Of a stretch of DNA of 64,000 bases, positions 34,360 to 42,765 are shown piece after piece. Each line of letters opens with the position of its first letter. Within the stretch, counting starts at the first letter, position 1. Location: the NCBI GenBank assembly GCA_965247535.1, contig OZ252018.1, positions 1,488,001-1,552,000 of the forward strand. The letters are read 5' to 3'. The position numbers and the translations under genes are program-made. This DNA comes from JAPPHY01 sp965247535 (lineage in GTDB: Bacteria > Chloroflexota > Dehalococcoidia > Lucifugimonadales > UBA2985). The notes under the pieces were generated by a model, which saw nothing but the letters and a program-made list of their open reading frames with translations, searched no databases and was not told the origin of the DNA.

Positions 34360-34388
34360 AACATACCACCACCATAGGCTCTTGTCAA
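34360..34388 (-). promoter_or_regulatory. Putative sigma-70 promoter of the dppBC-like operon
   Basis: On the minus strand TTGACA (34388-34383), 17 bp, TATGTT (34365-34360). The predicted start is near 34353. Confidence 0.65.
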
Positions 34389-34577
34389 TAAATCCGCCTC
34401 ACCCTTTATTACAAAATCCTGAATCTGTACAGGGAGACGCCAAAAGTTGGTGAAGAAGTCGAATGCCCTTCCTGTCTCGCCGTGGCACACTCCTCCGGGA
34501 ATGCGGGCCGGCGCGTCTATCTTGGCTGCCAGCTCCGTTTGTCTTCTCACGGGCGCCCCACAACGTCCCCCGGACGC

Positions 34578-34605
34578 GGAAGCGCCCCCATATGGGGGCG
34601 CTTCC
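34578..34605 (-). terminator. Strong palindromic hairpin downstream of binding protein 1
   Basis: A 12-bp perfect stem (GGAAGCGCCCCC with its complement) around ATAT, 34 bp after the stop of the binding-protein gene. There is no U-run afterwards, so it may stabilise the 3' end of the message or act as an imperfect terminator. Confidence 0.5.
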
Positions 34606-34638
34606 TTCAGTCACTCGATCCGATTCCAGGGTTTCCGG

Positions 34639-36624
34639 CTACTCTACCAGCCAGACCCTGTCGTGGAGCCTCTGCTGTGAGTAGGTGCCCAGGTTGTAGT
34701 ACCGGACGCCCTTCACCGAAGCCCTGTTGGGCCACGCCACGTTCATCACGCCCAGCTGGTAGGCCGTGGTCCGCTCGTTGACCATGTACTCTTCCAGCTC
34801 CAGCGCTAGCACGCGCCGCCGGTCCTGGTCCAGGCTCGTGTCCAGCTCGTCAATGAGGCCGTTGATCCTGTCCAGCTCCTCGTCAGGTGCTCGACCGTCG
34901 CCCTTCCAGCCCGTAATGTCGCACTCGGGGCTTGTGCTCAGATTGGTGTTCATACCCCAGAAGGCGTCCGCCGGGTCGGAGGTATACACCTGTCTGTTGG
35001 GGGCCGGGTTGGCTTCGGCCCTGATGGTGTAGAGACACTCGGTGCTGATGTTGCCGTAGGTGTCCACGTACTGAACGTCGAACTCCCACCCGAGGTGCCT
35101 CTTCATCTGGTCGATCAGCCACAGGCTGACCTCACGCCGGCTCAGCAGCTGGATAACGTACTGGTCGGTCCGCGGCCGGTTGTCAGGTCCAAACGCCTCG
35201 TCCAGCAGCCGGTTTGCCTCTGCTATGTCGGCGTCCTTCGTGGCGGGGTTCCAGCCGGGAAGCTGCATGAACTCCTCGGTCGGCTTGCCCCAACCGCTGT
35301 CGATGTGCAGGAAGTAGGCGGGGTCGGACATCTTGACCTCTCCCACTGTGCTGAACGTATCCCAGTTGCCCCGGTCAAGGAACAGCTGGACGGCCCAGCG
35401 GACTTCCCACTTGTCGAACGGAGGCCTCAGGGGGTTGACGCGGATTCCGGAGATGTGATTGTACCGGACAATCTGCTGCTCGATGATGTCCGAGTACTGC
35501 TCCGAAACCTGCTCCACCTGCGCCTTGGTGATGCCGCTGCTGCCGTGACCGGCCTGGCTGATCTTGCCCGTCACCAGAGCAGCGAACTTTGTGTTGTAGT
35601 CCTGGATGGCGAAGTTGTCCATCCCGTCCACGAATGGCGCTCCGGTCAGCCAGTAGTTCGGGTTCTTCCGGGACTTCATCACGGTCTGTGAGTCAGCGGA
35701 CGTCGGGATGAAGGGACCGGTGCCCATGTTGATCAGGTAGCCCTCGGGCACTGCCGTGGACTGCACGCCAGGATACTCGGCATCCATCCACTCCCTGTAG
35801 CCCTTGTTCCAGATGGCTATGCCGGACGCCATCCACTGCAGAGTCGCATTCCTGAAGTAGTCGAAGTTGATCTCCACAGCCTTGCCATCCGGGCCGTCCG
35901 GGCACGTCACCTCGTCCATGTGGCCCATGTAAGCCTTGCCGCTCTGGATGTAGCTCGCCCGCGTCTCGGGAGGCGGGTTGGCAAACCACTCATGGCTCGC
36001 CTTGATGTCCTCGCACACAAGCTCTTCACCGTAGCCGGGCGCACCCTGGTCCTTGGCCCAGCCCTCGTCGTGGAACTGCACGTTGTCGCGCAGCACGAAC
36101 GTGTAGGATAGACCATCGGCCGATACCTCAAAGCTCTCGCACAGGTCGCAGATGGGTGCGTCCCGGATGGTCTTCCAGGGGTCCATCATCAGCAAGCTGT
36201 TGTGCGCAGCAAACTGCCACCGGCTGAATGCGCTGTAGCCCAGCGTCGTCTGGAATCTAGACGCAGGCCTGGGGTCTGCTGTCTTGTAGATCCCGCCGTA
36301 CTGAGGCTCGCCCCACTCAGGCTTGTAGCCCGGATGGTTCACCAGGTAGTTCACCCAGTCTTCGCGGTAGTCGGTTACTACCTCTTCTTCTACCGGGGCT
36401 TCGGTGGGTGCCGTTGTCGCCGTCGGCTCGCCAGGCGCCGGGGTGTCAACCGGCATCATGGCCTCTGTCGCCTCAGGCTCAGGTGTCGCCGTGGGCGGCG
36501 TCGTTGCCGTCGGCGCAGGCGTGTTCGTCGGGTCTTCCCCTCCGCACGCTAGCGCCACCACCAGCACGGTGGCGGCAAAAACCCCCAGAAGGGGTCTCAA
36601 CTTCAATCCCTCAACCAATCTCAT
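34639..36624 (-). CDS. Peptide-type ABC transporter substrate-binding lipoprotein (family 5), copy 1
   Basis: The 661-aa product has a lipoprotein signal: MRLVEGLKLRPLLGVFAATV and lipobox VALAC at about 24-28, then a Thr/Pro/Ala linker to about 75. The mature domain is an extracytoplasmic solute-binding protein family 5 fold (YGGIYKTADPRPAS, YTFVLRDNVQFHDEG, GPFIPTSADSQTVMKSRKNP). It would be anchored outside the membrane and deliver peptides or similar solutes to the permeases encoded next. It closely resembles copy 2 upstream, mainly differing in the ligand-facing middle and the region around residues 550-600. Confidence 0.93.
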   Translation of the reverse strand: MRLVEGLKLRPLLGVFAATVLVVALACGGEDPTNTPAPTATTPPTATPEPEATEAMMPVDTPAPGEPTATTAPTEAPVEEEVVTDYREDWVNYLVNHPGYKPEWGEPQYGGIYKTADPRPASRFQTTLGYSAFSRWQFAAHNSLLMMDPWKTIRDAPICDLCESFEVSADGLSYTFVLRDNVQFHDEGWAKDQGAPGYGEELVCEDIKASHEWFANPPPETRASYIQSGKAYMGHMDEVTCPDGPDGKAVEINFDYFRNATLQWMASGIAIWNKGYREWMDAEYPGVQSTAVPEGYLINMGTGPFIPTSADSQTVMKSRKNPNYWLTGAPFVDGMDNFAIQDYNTKFAALVTGKISQAGHGSSGITKAQVEQVSEQYSDIIEQQIVRYNHISGIRVNPLRPPFDKWEVRWAVQLFLDRGNWDTFSTVGEVKMSDPAYFLHIDSGWGKPTEEFMQLPGWNPATKDADIAEANRLLDEAFGPDNRPRTDQYVIQLLSRREVSLWLIDQMKRHLGWEFDVQYVDTYGNISTECLYTIRAEANPAPNRQVYTSDPADAFWGMNTNLSTSPECDITGWKGDGRAPDEELDRINGLIDELDTSLDQDRRRVLALELEEYMVNERTTAYQLGVMNVAWPNRASVKGVRYYNLGTYSQQRLHDRVWLVE

Positions 36625-36667
36625 ACTCGCCTCCTCAGCGTCAGTTAGGCAAGAAACTTTGCGGGCA

Positions 36668-36697
36668 ACAGTAGCATGGCAATTCCGGCATTGTCAA
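36668..36697 (-). promoter_or_regulatory. Putative promoter of binding protein 1
   Basis: On the minus strand TTGACA (36697-36692), 18 bp, TACTGT (36673-36668). The same sequence context occurs before copy 2, so promoter and gene were duplicated together. Confidence 0.55.
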
Positions 36698-36798
36698 TAT
36701 GCGCGCATCTTCAAAATTCTTACAGACTTCCGCCCTCAGCGTAGAAGATCCAACGGCGACTCCGCCCTTCTCTACCATCTATCATGTCCCCCACAAAG

Positions 36799-36830
36799 AA
36801 GGAGGACGCACCGTTTGGTGCGTCCTCCTT
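36799..36830 (-). terminator. Intrinsic terminator after binding protein 2
   Basis: A 14-bp perfect stem (36799-36812 with 36817-36830), loop GTTT, followed on the minus strand by a U-rich CTTTG. It lies 24 bp after the stop of copy 2. Confidence 0.8.
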
Positions 36831-36853
36831 TGCGATTCCCCTGAGAGTGAGGT

Positions 36854-38833
36854 CTACTCTACCAGCCAGACCCTGTCATGGAGCCTCTGCTGCGAGTAGG
36901 TGCCCAGGTTGTAGTACCTGACTCCCTTGGCCTCAACTCGGTTCGGCCACGCCACGTTCATGATGCCCAGCGGCGTGTGAACGGCCGACTCGTACAGGTA
37001 CAGCTCCAGCTCCCTAGTTATCTCCTCGCCCCGCTCCCGGTCGAGGGTCACGTCCAGCTCTTCAATCAGAGCGTTCAGCCTGTCCCATTCCTCCTGGGGT
37101 ATCGGGCCCTTGCCAGTCCATCCGGGATCGTCACGGCATAGCTCACGGCCCTGCCACCTGCTGTGGATCTTCAGGAACCCGTCTATGGCGTGCTGGATGT
37201 AGGACTGCCCGTAGGTGGGACTCGCCTCTGCACGCATTGTGTACTGGCAGTCCGTCTGGATGTTCCCGTAGGTGTCAACGTACTGAACGTCGAACTCCCA
37301 GTTCAGGTTCTTCTTGAAGAAGTCCAGACCCCATAGGCTGACCTCTCGACGGCTCAGCAGCTGGATGACGTACTGGTCGGTCCGCGGGCGGTTGCCAGGG
37401 CCAAAGGCCTCGTCCAGCAGTCGGTTCGCCTCTGCTATGTCAGCGTCCTTTGTCGCCGGGTTCATCCCGGGAAACGTCTGGAACTCCTCAACCGGTATCC
37501 CCCAGCCTGCGTCCGAGTGGAGCACCAGGTAGGGGTCACCCATGTTCACTTCGCCTACCGTTGTGAATCTCAGCCAGTCCTCGCGGTCGAGCGCCAGCTG
37601 TACTGCGTGCCTCACGTTCCAGTCGTCGAAGGGGGGCCTCAGGTGGTTCAGCAGGAAGTGCTGCTGGTGGTTGTACCGGACTATCTGCAGCTCAATGATG
37701 TCCGAGTACTGGTCCTGCACCTGCTGCACCTGCGCCTTGGTGATGCCGCTGCTGCCATGGCCGGCCTGGTTGATCTTGCCGGTCAACAGCGCTGCGAACT
37801 TCGTGTTGTAGTCCTGGATGGCGAAGTTGTCCATCCCGTCTACGAATGGCGCTCCGGTCAGCCAGTAGTTGGGGTTCGTCCGGGACTTCATAACTGTCTG
37901 CGAATCAGCCGACAGCGGGATGAAGGGGCCGGTCCCCATGTTGATCAGGTAACCCTCGGGCACTGCCGTCGACTGGACGCCAGGATACTCCGCATCCATC
38001 CAATTGCGGTACTCCTTGTCCCAGACGGCTATCCCAGCAGCCAGCCAGCCAAGCGTCCCGTTCCTCACCCGGTCAAAGTTCATCACCGCTGTCTTGCCAT
38101 CCGGGCCGTCCGGGCACGTCACCTCGTCCAGGTGGCCCATGATCCTTGCGCCGAATGTGATGTAGCTCGCTCGGGTCTCGGGAGGCGGGTTGGCAAACCA
38201 CTCATGGCTCGCCTTGATGTCCTCGCAGGCAAGCTCCGTGCCAAAGCCGGGGGCGCCCTGGTCCTTCGCCCAGCCTTCCTCGTGGAACTGCACGTTGTCA
38301 CGCAGCACGAACGTGTAGGTCAGGCCATCGGCGGACACCTCAAAGCTCTCGCACAGGTCGCAGATGGGTGCGTCCGTGATCTCTCCCCACGGGTCCTGCA
38401 TCATCACGCTGTTGTGCGCAGCGAAAGTCCAGCGGCTGAATGCGCTGTAGCCCAGCGTAGACTGGAACCTGGACGCGGGCCTGGGGTCCGCCGTCTTGTA
38501 GATCCCGCCGTACTGAGGCTCGCCCCACTCAGGCTTGTAGCCCGGATGGTTCAGCAGGAAGTTCACCCAGTCCTCGCGGTAGTCGGTCGTTGTATCCACT
38601 ACCTCCGTGGCAGTGGGCGCCGTTGTCGCCGTCGCGTCCGGATCCGGGGCCTCGTCCGTCGCCACCATCGCCTCAGTTGCCTCAGGCTCGGGCGTCGCCG
38701 TGGGCGGCGTCGTTGCCGTCGGCGCAGGCGTGTTCGTCGGGTCTTCCCCTCCGCACGCTAGCGCCACCACCAGCACGGTGGCGGCAAAAACCCCCAGAAG
38801 GGGTCTTAACTTCAGTCCCTCAACCAATCTCAT
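36854..38833 (-). CDS. Peptide-type ABC transporter substrate-binding lipoprotein (family 5), copy 2
   Basis: The product is 659 aa from ATG 38833 with GGAGG upstream. The signal peptide and lipobox (ALACGGED) are identical to copy 1, followed by a linker with a different acidic-Thr composition. The family 5 fold is complete (WGEPQYGGIYKTADPRPASR, ESFEVSADGLTYTFVLRDN, EAFGPGNRPRTDQYVIQLLS). Differences from copy 1 cluster between about 385 and 460 and in the C-terminal lobe, as expected if ligand preference has diverged. It has its own promoter and terminator. Confidence 0.93.
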   Translation of the reverse strand: MRLVEGLKLRPLLGVFAATVLVVALACGGEDPTNTPAPTATTPPTATPEPEATEAMVATDEAPDPDATATTAPTATEVVDTTTDYREDWVNFLLNHPGYKPEWGEPQYGGIYKTADPRPASRFQSTLGYSAFSRWTFAAHNSVMMQDPWGEITDAPICDLCESFEVSADGLTYTFVLRDNVQFHEEGWAKDQGAPGFGTELACEDIKASHEWFANPPPETRASYITFGARIMGHLDEVTCPDGPDGKTAVMNFDRVRNGTLGWLAAGIAVWDKEYRNWMDAEYPGVQSTAVPEGYLINMGTGPFIPLSADSQTVMKSRTNPNYWLTGAPFVDGMDNFAIQDYNTKFAALLTGKINQAGHGSSGITKAQVQQVQDQYSDIIELQIVRYNHQQHFLLNHLRPPFDDWNVRHAVQLALDREDWLRFTTVGEVNMGDPYLVLHSDAGWGIPVEEFQTFPGMNPATKDADIAEANRLLDEAFGPGNRPRTDQYVIQLLSRREVSLWGLDFFKKNLNWEFDVQYVDTYGNIQTDCQYTMRAEASPTYGQSYIQHAIDGFLKIHSRWQGRELCRDDPGWTGKGPIPQEEWDRLNALIEELDVTLDRERGEEITRELELYLYESAVHTPLGIMNVAWPNRVEAKGVRYYNLGTYSQQRLHDRVWLVE

Positions 38834-38878
38834 ACTCGCCTCCTCTATACGTCTGTCAGGCAAGAAACGTTGCGGGCA

Positions 38879-38908
38879 AGCCTAGCATGGCGATTCCGGC
38901 ATTGTCAA
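38879..38908 (-). promoter_or_regulatory. Putative promoter of binding protein 2
   Basis: On the minus strand TTGACA (38908-38903), 18 bp, TAGGCT (38884-38879). The -35 is perfect and the -10 is weak. It matches the layout before copy 1. Confidence 0.5.
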
Positions 38909-39063
38909 TACGCGCCACGCCCAGAGATTCTTACAAACTGCCACCGATTCCGACGAAGAGTCAGCGGCGACACCCCGCGGCTATACGTCCTGCGCTCATT
39001 CCTGCGACCGGCCCGGTCAGGCAGCGCGAAACCGACAGGCGTACCGCGGACGCTGCCCGCGCC

Positions 39064-39092
39064 TTGCCACAGGCACGCTCCGGTGCTAGTAT
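39064..39092 (+). promoter_or_regulatory. Putative sigma-70 promoter of tRNA-Glu
   Basis: TTGCCA (39064-39069), 17 bp, TAGTAT (39087-39092). The predicted start near 39099 is six bases before the tRNA. Confidence 0.6.
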
Positions 39093-39104
39093 GGAAGTGT
39101 CAGT

Positions 39105-39181
39105 GGCGCATTCGTCTAGTGGCCCAGGACGCCGCCCTCTCAAGGCGGAGATCACGGGTTCGAGTCCCGTATGCGCCACCA
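39105..39181 (+). tRNA. tRNA-Glu (anticodon CTC)
   Basis: A 77-nt cloverleaf with encoded CCA. The acceptor GGCGCAT pairs with ATGCGCC. The anticodon stem CCGCC/GGCGG holds loop CTCTCAA, anticodon CTC for GAG. The T arm has CGGGTTCGAGTCCCG. The 248 bp that follow up to the next gene show no supported feature. Confidence 0.97.
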
Positions 39182-39429
39182 CTCCCCGGGCGGAGCTTCT
39201 CTTCAAAATGGACCGGTATCTGCCCATAATAGCGTGTTCTGCAACGTGGCCGGCGCGCCGCCCGCAGGCAACCTCGCCTCAGACTCCGCGGGCATGATTG
39301 CGCGAACTCCGGCCGCCGCTCCAGAGGACCTCCCGACTACGGGGCGTGGCCCGTCGTTCGTCGTACTCTCCTTAGACGCCCAGTTCCGGAGCGGGCACAC
39401 CAGTCACCAGGCTCTCAAGGACTAGCTCG

Positions 39430-40470
39430 ATGCCTTTTCCCTGGGCCAATGTCTTCATCCTGATCTTCGGCGGCTTCTCGCTGGTGAGCGGCTTCCTCGG
39501 GCTCATCGGAGGCTCTCCCGAGTGGTGGCTCGCGCTGGACGTGCACCGCATCTCCGGCTTTGGCCTGGTTGCGCTGCTGCTCTGGAAGGGTCGCAACATC
39601 CTTCGTTCGTTGTTAAACAGGCGCAACTGGCGGAGAAGGCCCGGCATAGTGCTCGGTTCCGTCGCCACACTGACACTGCTCCTTGCCGCGCTCGGTCTGG
39701 GAATAGTATGGAGCTTCAGTGGCTACTTCACGCTACAGGGGTTCAGCGGGGTTAGCTGGCACATCTACCTGTCACTGCTGCTCGCCCCGTTCGTGCTGGT
39801 TCATGCCTACAAACACTCCTGGACCCTGCGAACCCGGTTCTGGCTGGAACGCCGGTCGTTTCTGCGGCTGGCAGGGTTGGGCGTCGCCGGCCTGGCACTG
39901 TGGCGAACGGGCGAGATCGCAGCAGCCGTCCTGGACCTCCCCGGCGAGGACAGGCGGTTCACGGGGTCGTACGAGCGGAAGAGCTTCGCCGGCAACTCCT
40001 TTCCTACCACGTCGTGGCTGAACGACGACCCCAACCCGGTCGCCAAGGACGGCTGGCGGCTGAATGTCACCGGCCTCGTCCGAACGGATCTGGACCTCGG
40101 CCTCGACGACCTGACCCGCAGCGGCGACAAGGTCACCGCCGTCCTGGACTGCACCGGCGGCTGGCATTCCACCCAAGAGTGGCAGGGCGCGCCCTTGAAG
40201 GACGTGCTTCAGGCCGCAGGTGTCGAGCCCGGCGCCGGCAGCATCACGGTCCGGTCCGTAACGGGCTATCAGCGCAGGTTCTCGCTGGCAGAAGCGAACG
40301 GCTACTTGCTGGCCACCCACGTGGGCGGCGACCCTATCTCTCATGGGCACGGAGCCCCGCTCCGGCTCGTCGCCCCCGGCAAGCGCGGCTTCGAGTGGGT
40401 GAAGTGGGTGGTGTCCATCCACGTCAACGACACCGGAAAGTGGTGGCAGCCGCCCCTTCCTCTATCGTGA
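39430..40470 (+). CDS. Fused cytochrome b-like membrane domain and molybdopterin (sulfite-oxidase-fold) oxidoreductase
   Basis: The 346-aa product joins two parts. Residues 1-135 hold about four transmembrane helices with histidines suited to heme ligation (DVHRISGFGL, SWHIYLSLLL, VLVHAYKHSW). Residues about 175-340 match the sulfite-oxidase/YedY molybdopterin domain, with the Mo-binding cysteine in VLDCTGGWHSTQEW, then GAPLKDVL and GHGAPLRLVAPGKRGFEWVKWV. In MsrPQ the catalytic subunit and heme membrane subunit are separate proteins; here one chain has both. AAGGA precedes the ATG. Likely an extracytoplasmic reductase or oxidase; substrate unknown. Confidence 0.82.
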   Translation: MPFPWANVFILIFGGFSLVSGFLGLIGGSPEWWLALDVHRISGFGLVALLLWKGRNILRSLLNRRNWRRRPGIVLGSVATLTLLLAALGLGIVWSFSGYFTLQGFSGVSWHIYLSLLLAPFVLVHAYKHSWTLRTRFWLERRSFLRLAGLGVAGLALWRTGEIAAAVLDLPGEDRRFTGSYERKSFAGNSFPTTSWLNDDPNPVAKDGWRLNVTGLVRTDLDLGLDDLTRSGDKVTAVLDCTGGWHSTQEWQGAPLKDVLQAAGVEPGAGSITVRSVTGYQRRFSLAEANGYLLATHVGGDPISHGHGAPLRLVAPGKRGFEWVKWVVSIHVNDTGKWWQPPLPLS

Positions 40471-40594
40471 GCCAGCTGCTGGGGTGACCGCGCGGCGAAC
40501 CCGGCTGTGGAGCGGCGAGTTGCGCTTCGTTCTGCGCTCAGGAGGATGGAGGTCGCCCGCAACGCTGCGACAAGGGCCGGGAGTGGGCGCGCCC

Positions 40595-41857
40595 CTACGA
40601 ATCTGGTGTGCCTGCCTCACGTGAATCGCGACCCCCGATCTGCTCGCCTTCGTAGGGGGCGTAGCCCGCATCTTGCAGGCGCTCCCACACCTCGACCGAG
40701 TGGGCGTGGTTCCTCGTCTCCAGCGTGAGCTGGATCTCGACCTGGCCAAGGTGTACCGAAGCGGCGTGCCTGAGGTGCCCGACGTCCAAAACGTTCACGT
40801 CGGTGCTGGACAATATGCTCAGCAGGCGGTTCAGCCTGCCGGGGCGGTCCTCCAGCATTACCCGCATGACCAGGTAGCGGCCCGAGTTGGCGAGGCCGCG
40901 CTCCAGGACGCGCGCTATCAGGTGGGTGTCCACGTTCCCGCCGCTGAGGACAATCGCCACCTTCTCGCCGTCGACCCGGACCTTGCCCGAGAGCACGGCG
41001 GCGAGTCCAACCGCGCCCGCTCCTTCCACCAGAAGCTTGCACCTCTCCAAGAGCAGCATCATGGCCTCCGTTATCTCCTCCTCCCCAACCACCACCAGAT
41101 CATCCACGTATCGGGAGACCAGCGGCAGGGTGATCCTGCCCGGCGACCCAACCGATATTCCATCGGCCACGGTGGCCTGACCCTTCACAGTGATGCGACG
41201 GCCGGCCTTGTGCGAGTCGACGACAGCGGTGGAGGCTTCGGCCTGGACACCCACCAGCCTGACTCCCGGCGCGCTTTCCTTGATGGCGAGGCCAATGCCG
41301 GAAATCAGACCTCCGCCCCCCACGGGCACCACAACAGTGTCGATGTCTTCCACCTGCTCGAGCAGCTCCAGGCCGATTGTGCCCTGCCCGGCAACTATCG
41401 CGGGATCGTCGAAGGCGTGGATCAGCGTCATGCCGCTCTCCCGCACGACGCGCCTGGCGTACCTTTGGGCCTGGTCGAAGTCCTCGCCGTGGAGGATCAC
41501 CGTCGCGCCGTAGCCGCGCGTGGCCTCGACCTTCGGTATGGAGGCTCCTGAGGGCATGACAATTGTGCACGGAATGCCGAAATTGGCCGCCGCCAGAGCA
41601 ACTCCCTGGGCGTGGTTTCCGGCGCTCGCGGCGATGACGCCCTTCGCCTTCTGTTGGTCGCTCAGTGCCGCGATCTTGTTGACGGCGCCCCGCACCTTGA
41701 AGGATCCGGCTCGCTGCAGGTTCTCGGCCTTCAGGAAGATCTCACACCCGGCCGGCTGTCCCAGGGAGCGCGCGGGCACAATGGGCGTCCTGATCGCCAG
41801 GTCGGCGATGACGCTTCGCGCCCGCCGGACGTCTTCAAGCGTGACCTGCGGCCTCAT
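40595..41857 (-). CDS. ilvA: Threonine ammonia-lyase (threonine dehydratase) with ACT-like domain
   Basis: IlvA turns threonine into 2-oxobutanoate, the first step to isoleucine. The product is 420 aa. The PLP lysine is Lys54 in QRAGSFKVRGAVNK. SAGNHAQGVALAA and VPVGGGGLISGIGL are the substrate and phosphate loops. Residues about 325-405 form an ACT-like regulatory region (MRVMLEDRPGRLNRLLSIL). ATG 41857 has GGGAGG six bases upstream. With hom, thrC and ilvE in the window, most of the threonine-isoleucine branch is close together, though on different transcripts. Confidence 0.94.
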   Translation of the reverse strand: MRPQVTLEDVRRARSVIADLAIRTPIVPARSLGQPAGCEIFLKAENLQRAGSFKVRGAVNKIAALSDQQKAKGVIAASAGNHAQGVALAAANFGIPCTIVMPSGASIPKVEATRGYGATVILHGEDFDQAQRYARRVVRESGMTLIHAFDDPAIVAGQGTIGLELLEQVEDIDTVVVPVGGGGLISGIGLAIKESAPGVRLVGVQAEASTAVVDSHKAGRRITVKGQATVADGISVGSPGRITLPLVSRYVDDLVVVGEEEITEAMMLLLERCKLLVEGAGAVGLAAVLSGKVRVDGEKVAIVLSGGNVDTHLIARVLERGLANSGRYLVMRVMLEDRPGRLNRLLSILSSTDVNVLDVGHLRHAASVHLGQVEIQLTLETRNHAHSVEVWERLQDAGYAPYEGEQIGGRDSREAGTPDS

Positions 41858-42033
41858 GTGGGACCTCCCCTCCCGTGCGTCGACGTGGACCGGGAGTGCA
41901 GGCGCGATACCCGACCGGCCGGCGCCTCCCCCGCACGTGTATCTACAGGTATAGTATATCCCAAGCAGCTTGCGTCGATTAAGCCGCAGCGCCGATAATT
42001 GTCGCTTAAGGCTAATCAAGGGAGCAGAAGAGA

Positions 42034-42648
42034 ATGTCCTATGGGACTCGATGGGGACCGGACGGACCTCCACCCGAGGCCTACAGCCGGGTCGCCGACG
42101 CCGAGCGTTTCCGGCCTCTGCACGCGGCTATGCGGAAGATCATCGACCGGCTGCAGAGCGAGTACGACGTGACGCTAACGGAAGGGTACGGGCTCGACGA
42201 GGAACTGGAGCGACGGATGACCCTCGCTGCTCCGACCGTCATCCTCACCCCGTCAGATAGCGGCGCAGCACCGATCTCGATTGTGTTCTCGGCATTCCCG
42301 GGGCTTCATCTTCGCTTCGGGCGCTGGCACATGGAGCCCTTTCCCGACTGCGGCTGCGACGCGTGCGATGAGTCAGCGGAGGGAGAGATGGAGCGGCTCA
42401 TCGACATTGTCGACGACGTAACCGCCGGACGCTTCCGAGAGGGGATTCGCATCCCCTTGCTGTCGAGGTCGGGTTGGAGGGAGACGGAGCTGTGGGCGGA
42501 TAAGACCCAGCTACCTCAGAGGAACACCGGCATCTGGTCTCGGGGGAGTTCCCGCATCAACAAGCAGCAGGCTCGCAGCATGACCGGCGGGGCCCGCCGA
42601 ATGGATCTCAACTGGAAGCCGTGGCCCCGCAGACAGTCCCCCGGCTAG
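42034..42648 (+). CDS. DUF6226-like protein of unknown function
   Basis: The 204-aa soluble protein has ILTPSDSGAAPISIVFSAF, FPGLHLRFGRWHMEPFPDCG and the cysteine cluster CGCDACDES near residues 107-113. This resembles the DUF6226 family best known from actinobacteria; the match is from memory and moderate. The C-terminal 50 residues are basic and lack similarity. GGGAGCAG precedes the ATG. No function can be assigned. It lies divergently from ilvA and converges on the methyltransferase gene. Confidence 0.6.
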   Translation: MSYGTRWGPDGPPPEAYSRVADAERFRPLHAAMRKIIDRLQSEYDVTLTEGYGLDEELERRMTLAAPTVILTPSDSGAAPISIVFSAFPGLHLRFGRWHMEPFPDCGCDACDESAEGEMERLIDIVDDVTAGRFREGIRIPLLSRSGWRETELWADKTQLPQRNTGIWSRGSSRINKQQARSMTGGARRMDLNWKPWPRRQSPG

Positions 42649-42765
42649 ACCCCGGTCAAAGGCCACGAAACTTGATTGCCTGACCACTGGGACTGGGATG
42701 CTCTACCACAACGATGTTCTGCTAAGTGGCCGGCGGGTATTGGCCGTAGCAACGAGGCCGGTCCA

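Larger units (their letters stand above)
34276..34638. other. Intergenic region between binding protein 1 and the permease operon
   Basis: These 363 bp hold the dppB-like promoter (34360-34388), a 77-nt leader and the strong hairpin at 34578-34605. Between 34389 and 34577 I see no gene or repeat. Confidence 0.6.

Noticed and set aside
37517..38761. Long plus-strand open frame of 414 aa
   Set aside because: Antisense to binding protein 2, His/Arg/Val-rich, and its counterpart opposite copy 1 is broken; a shadow of the duplicated gene.
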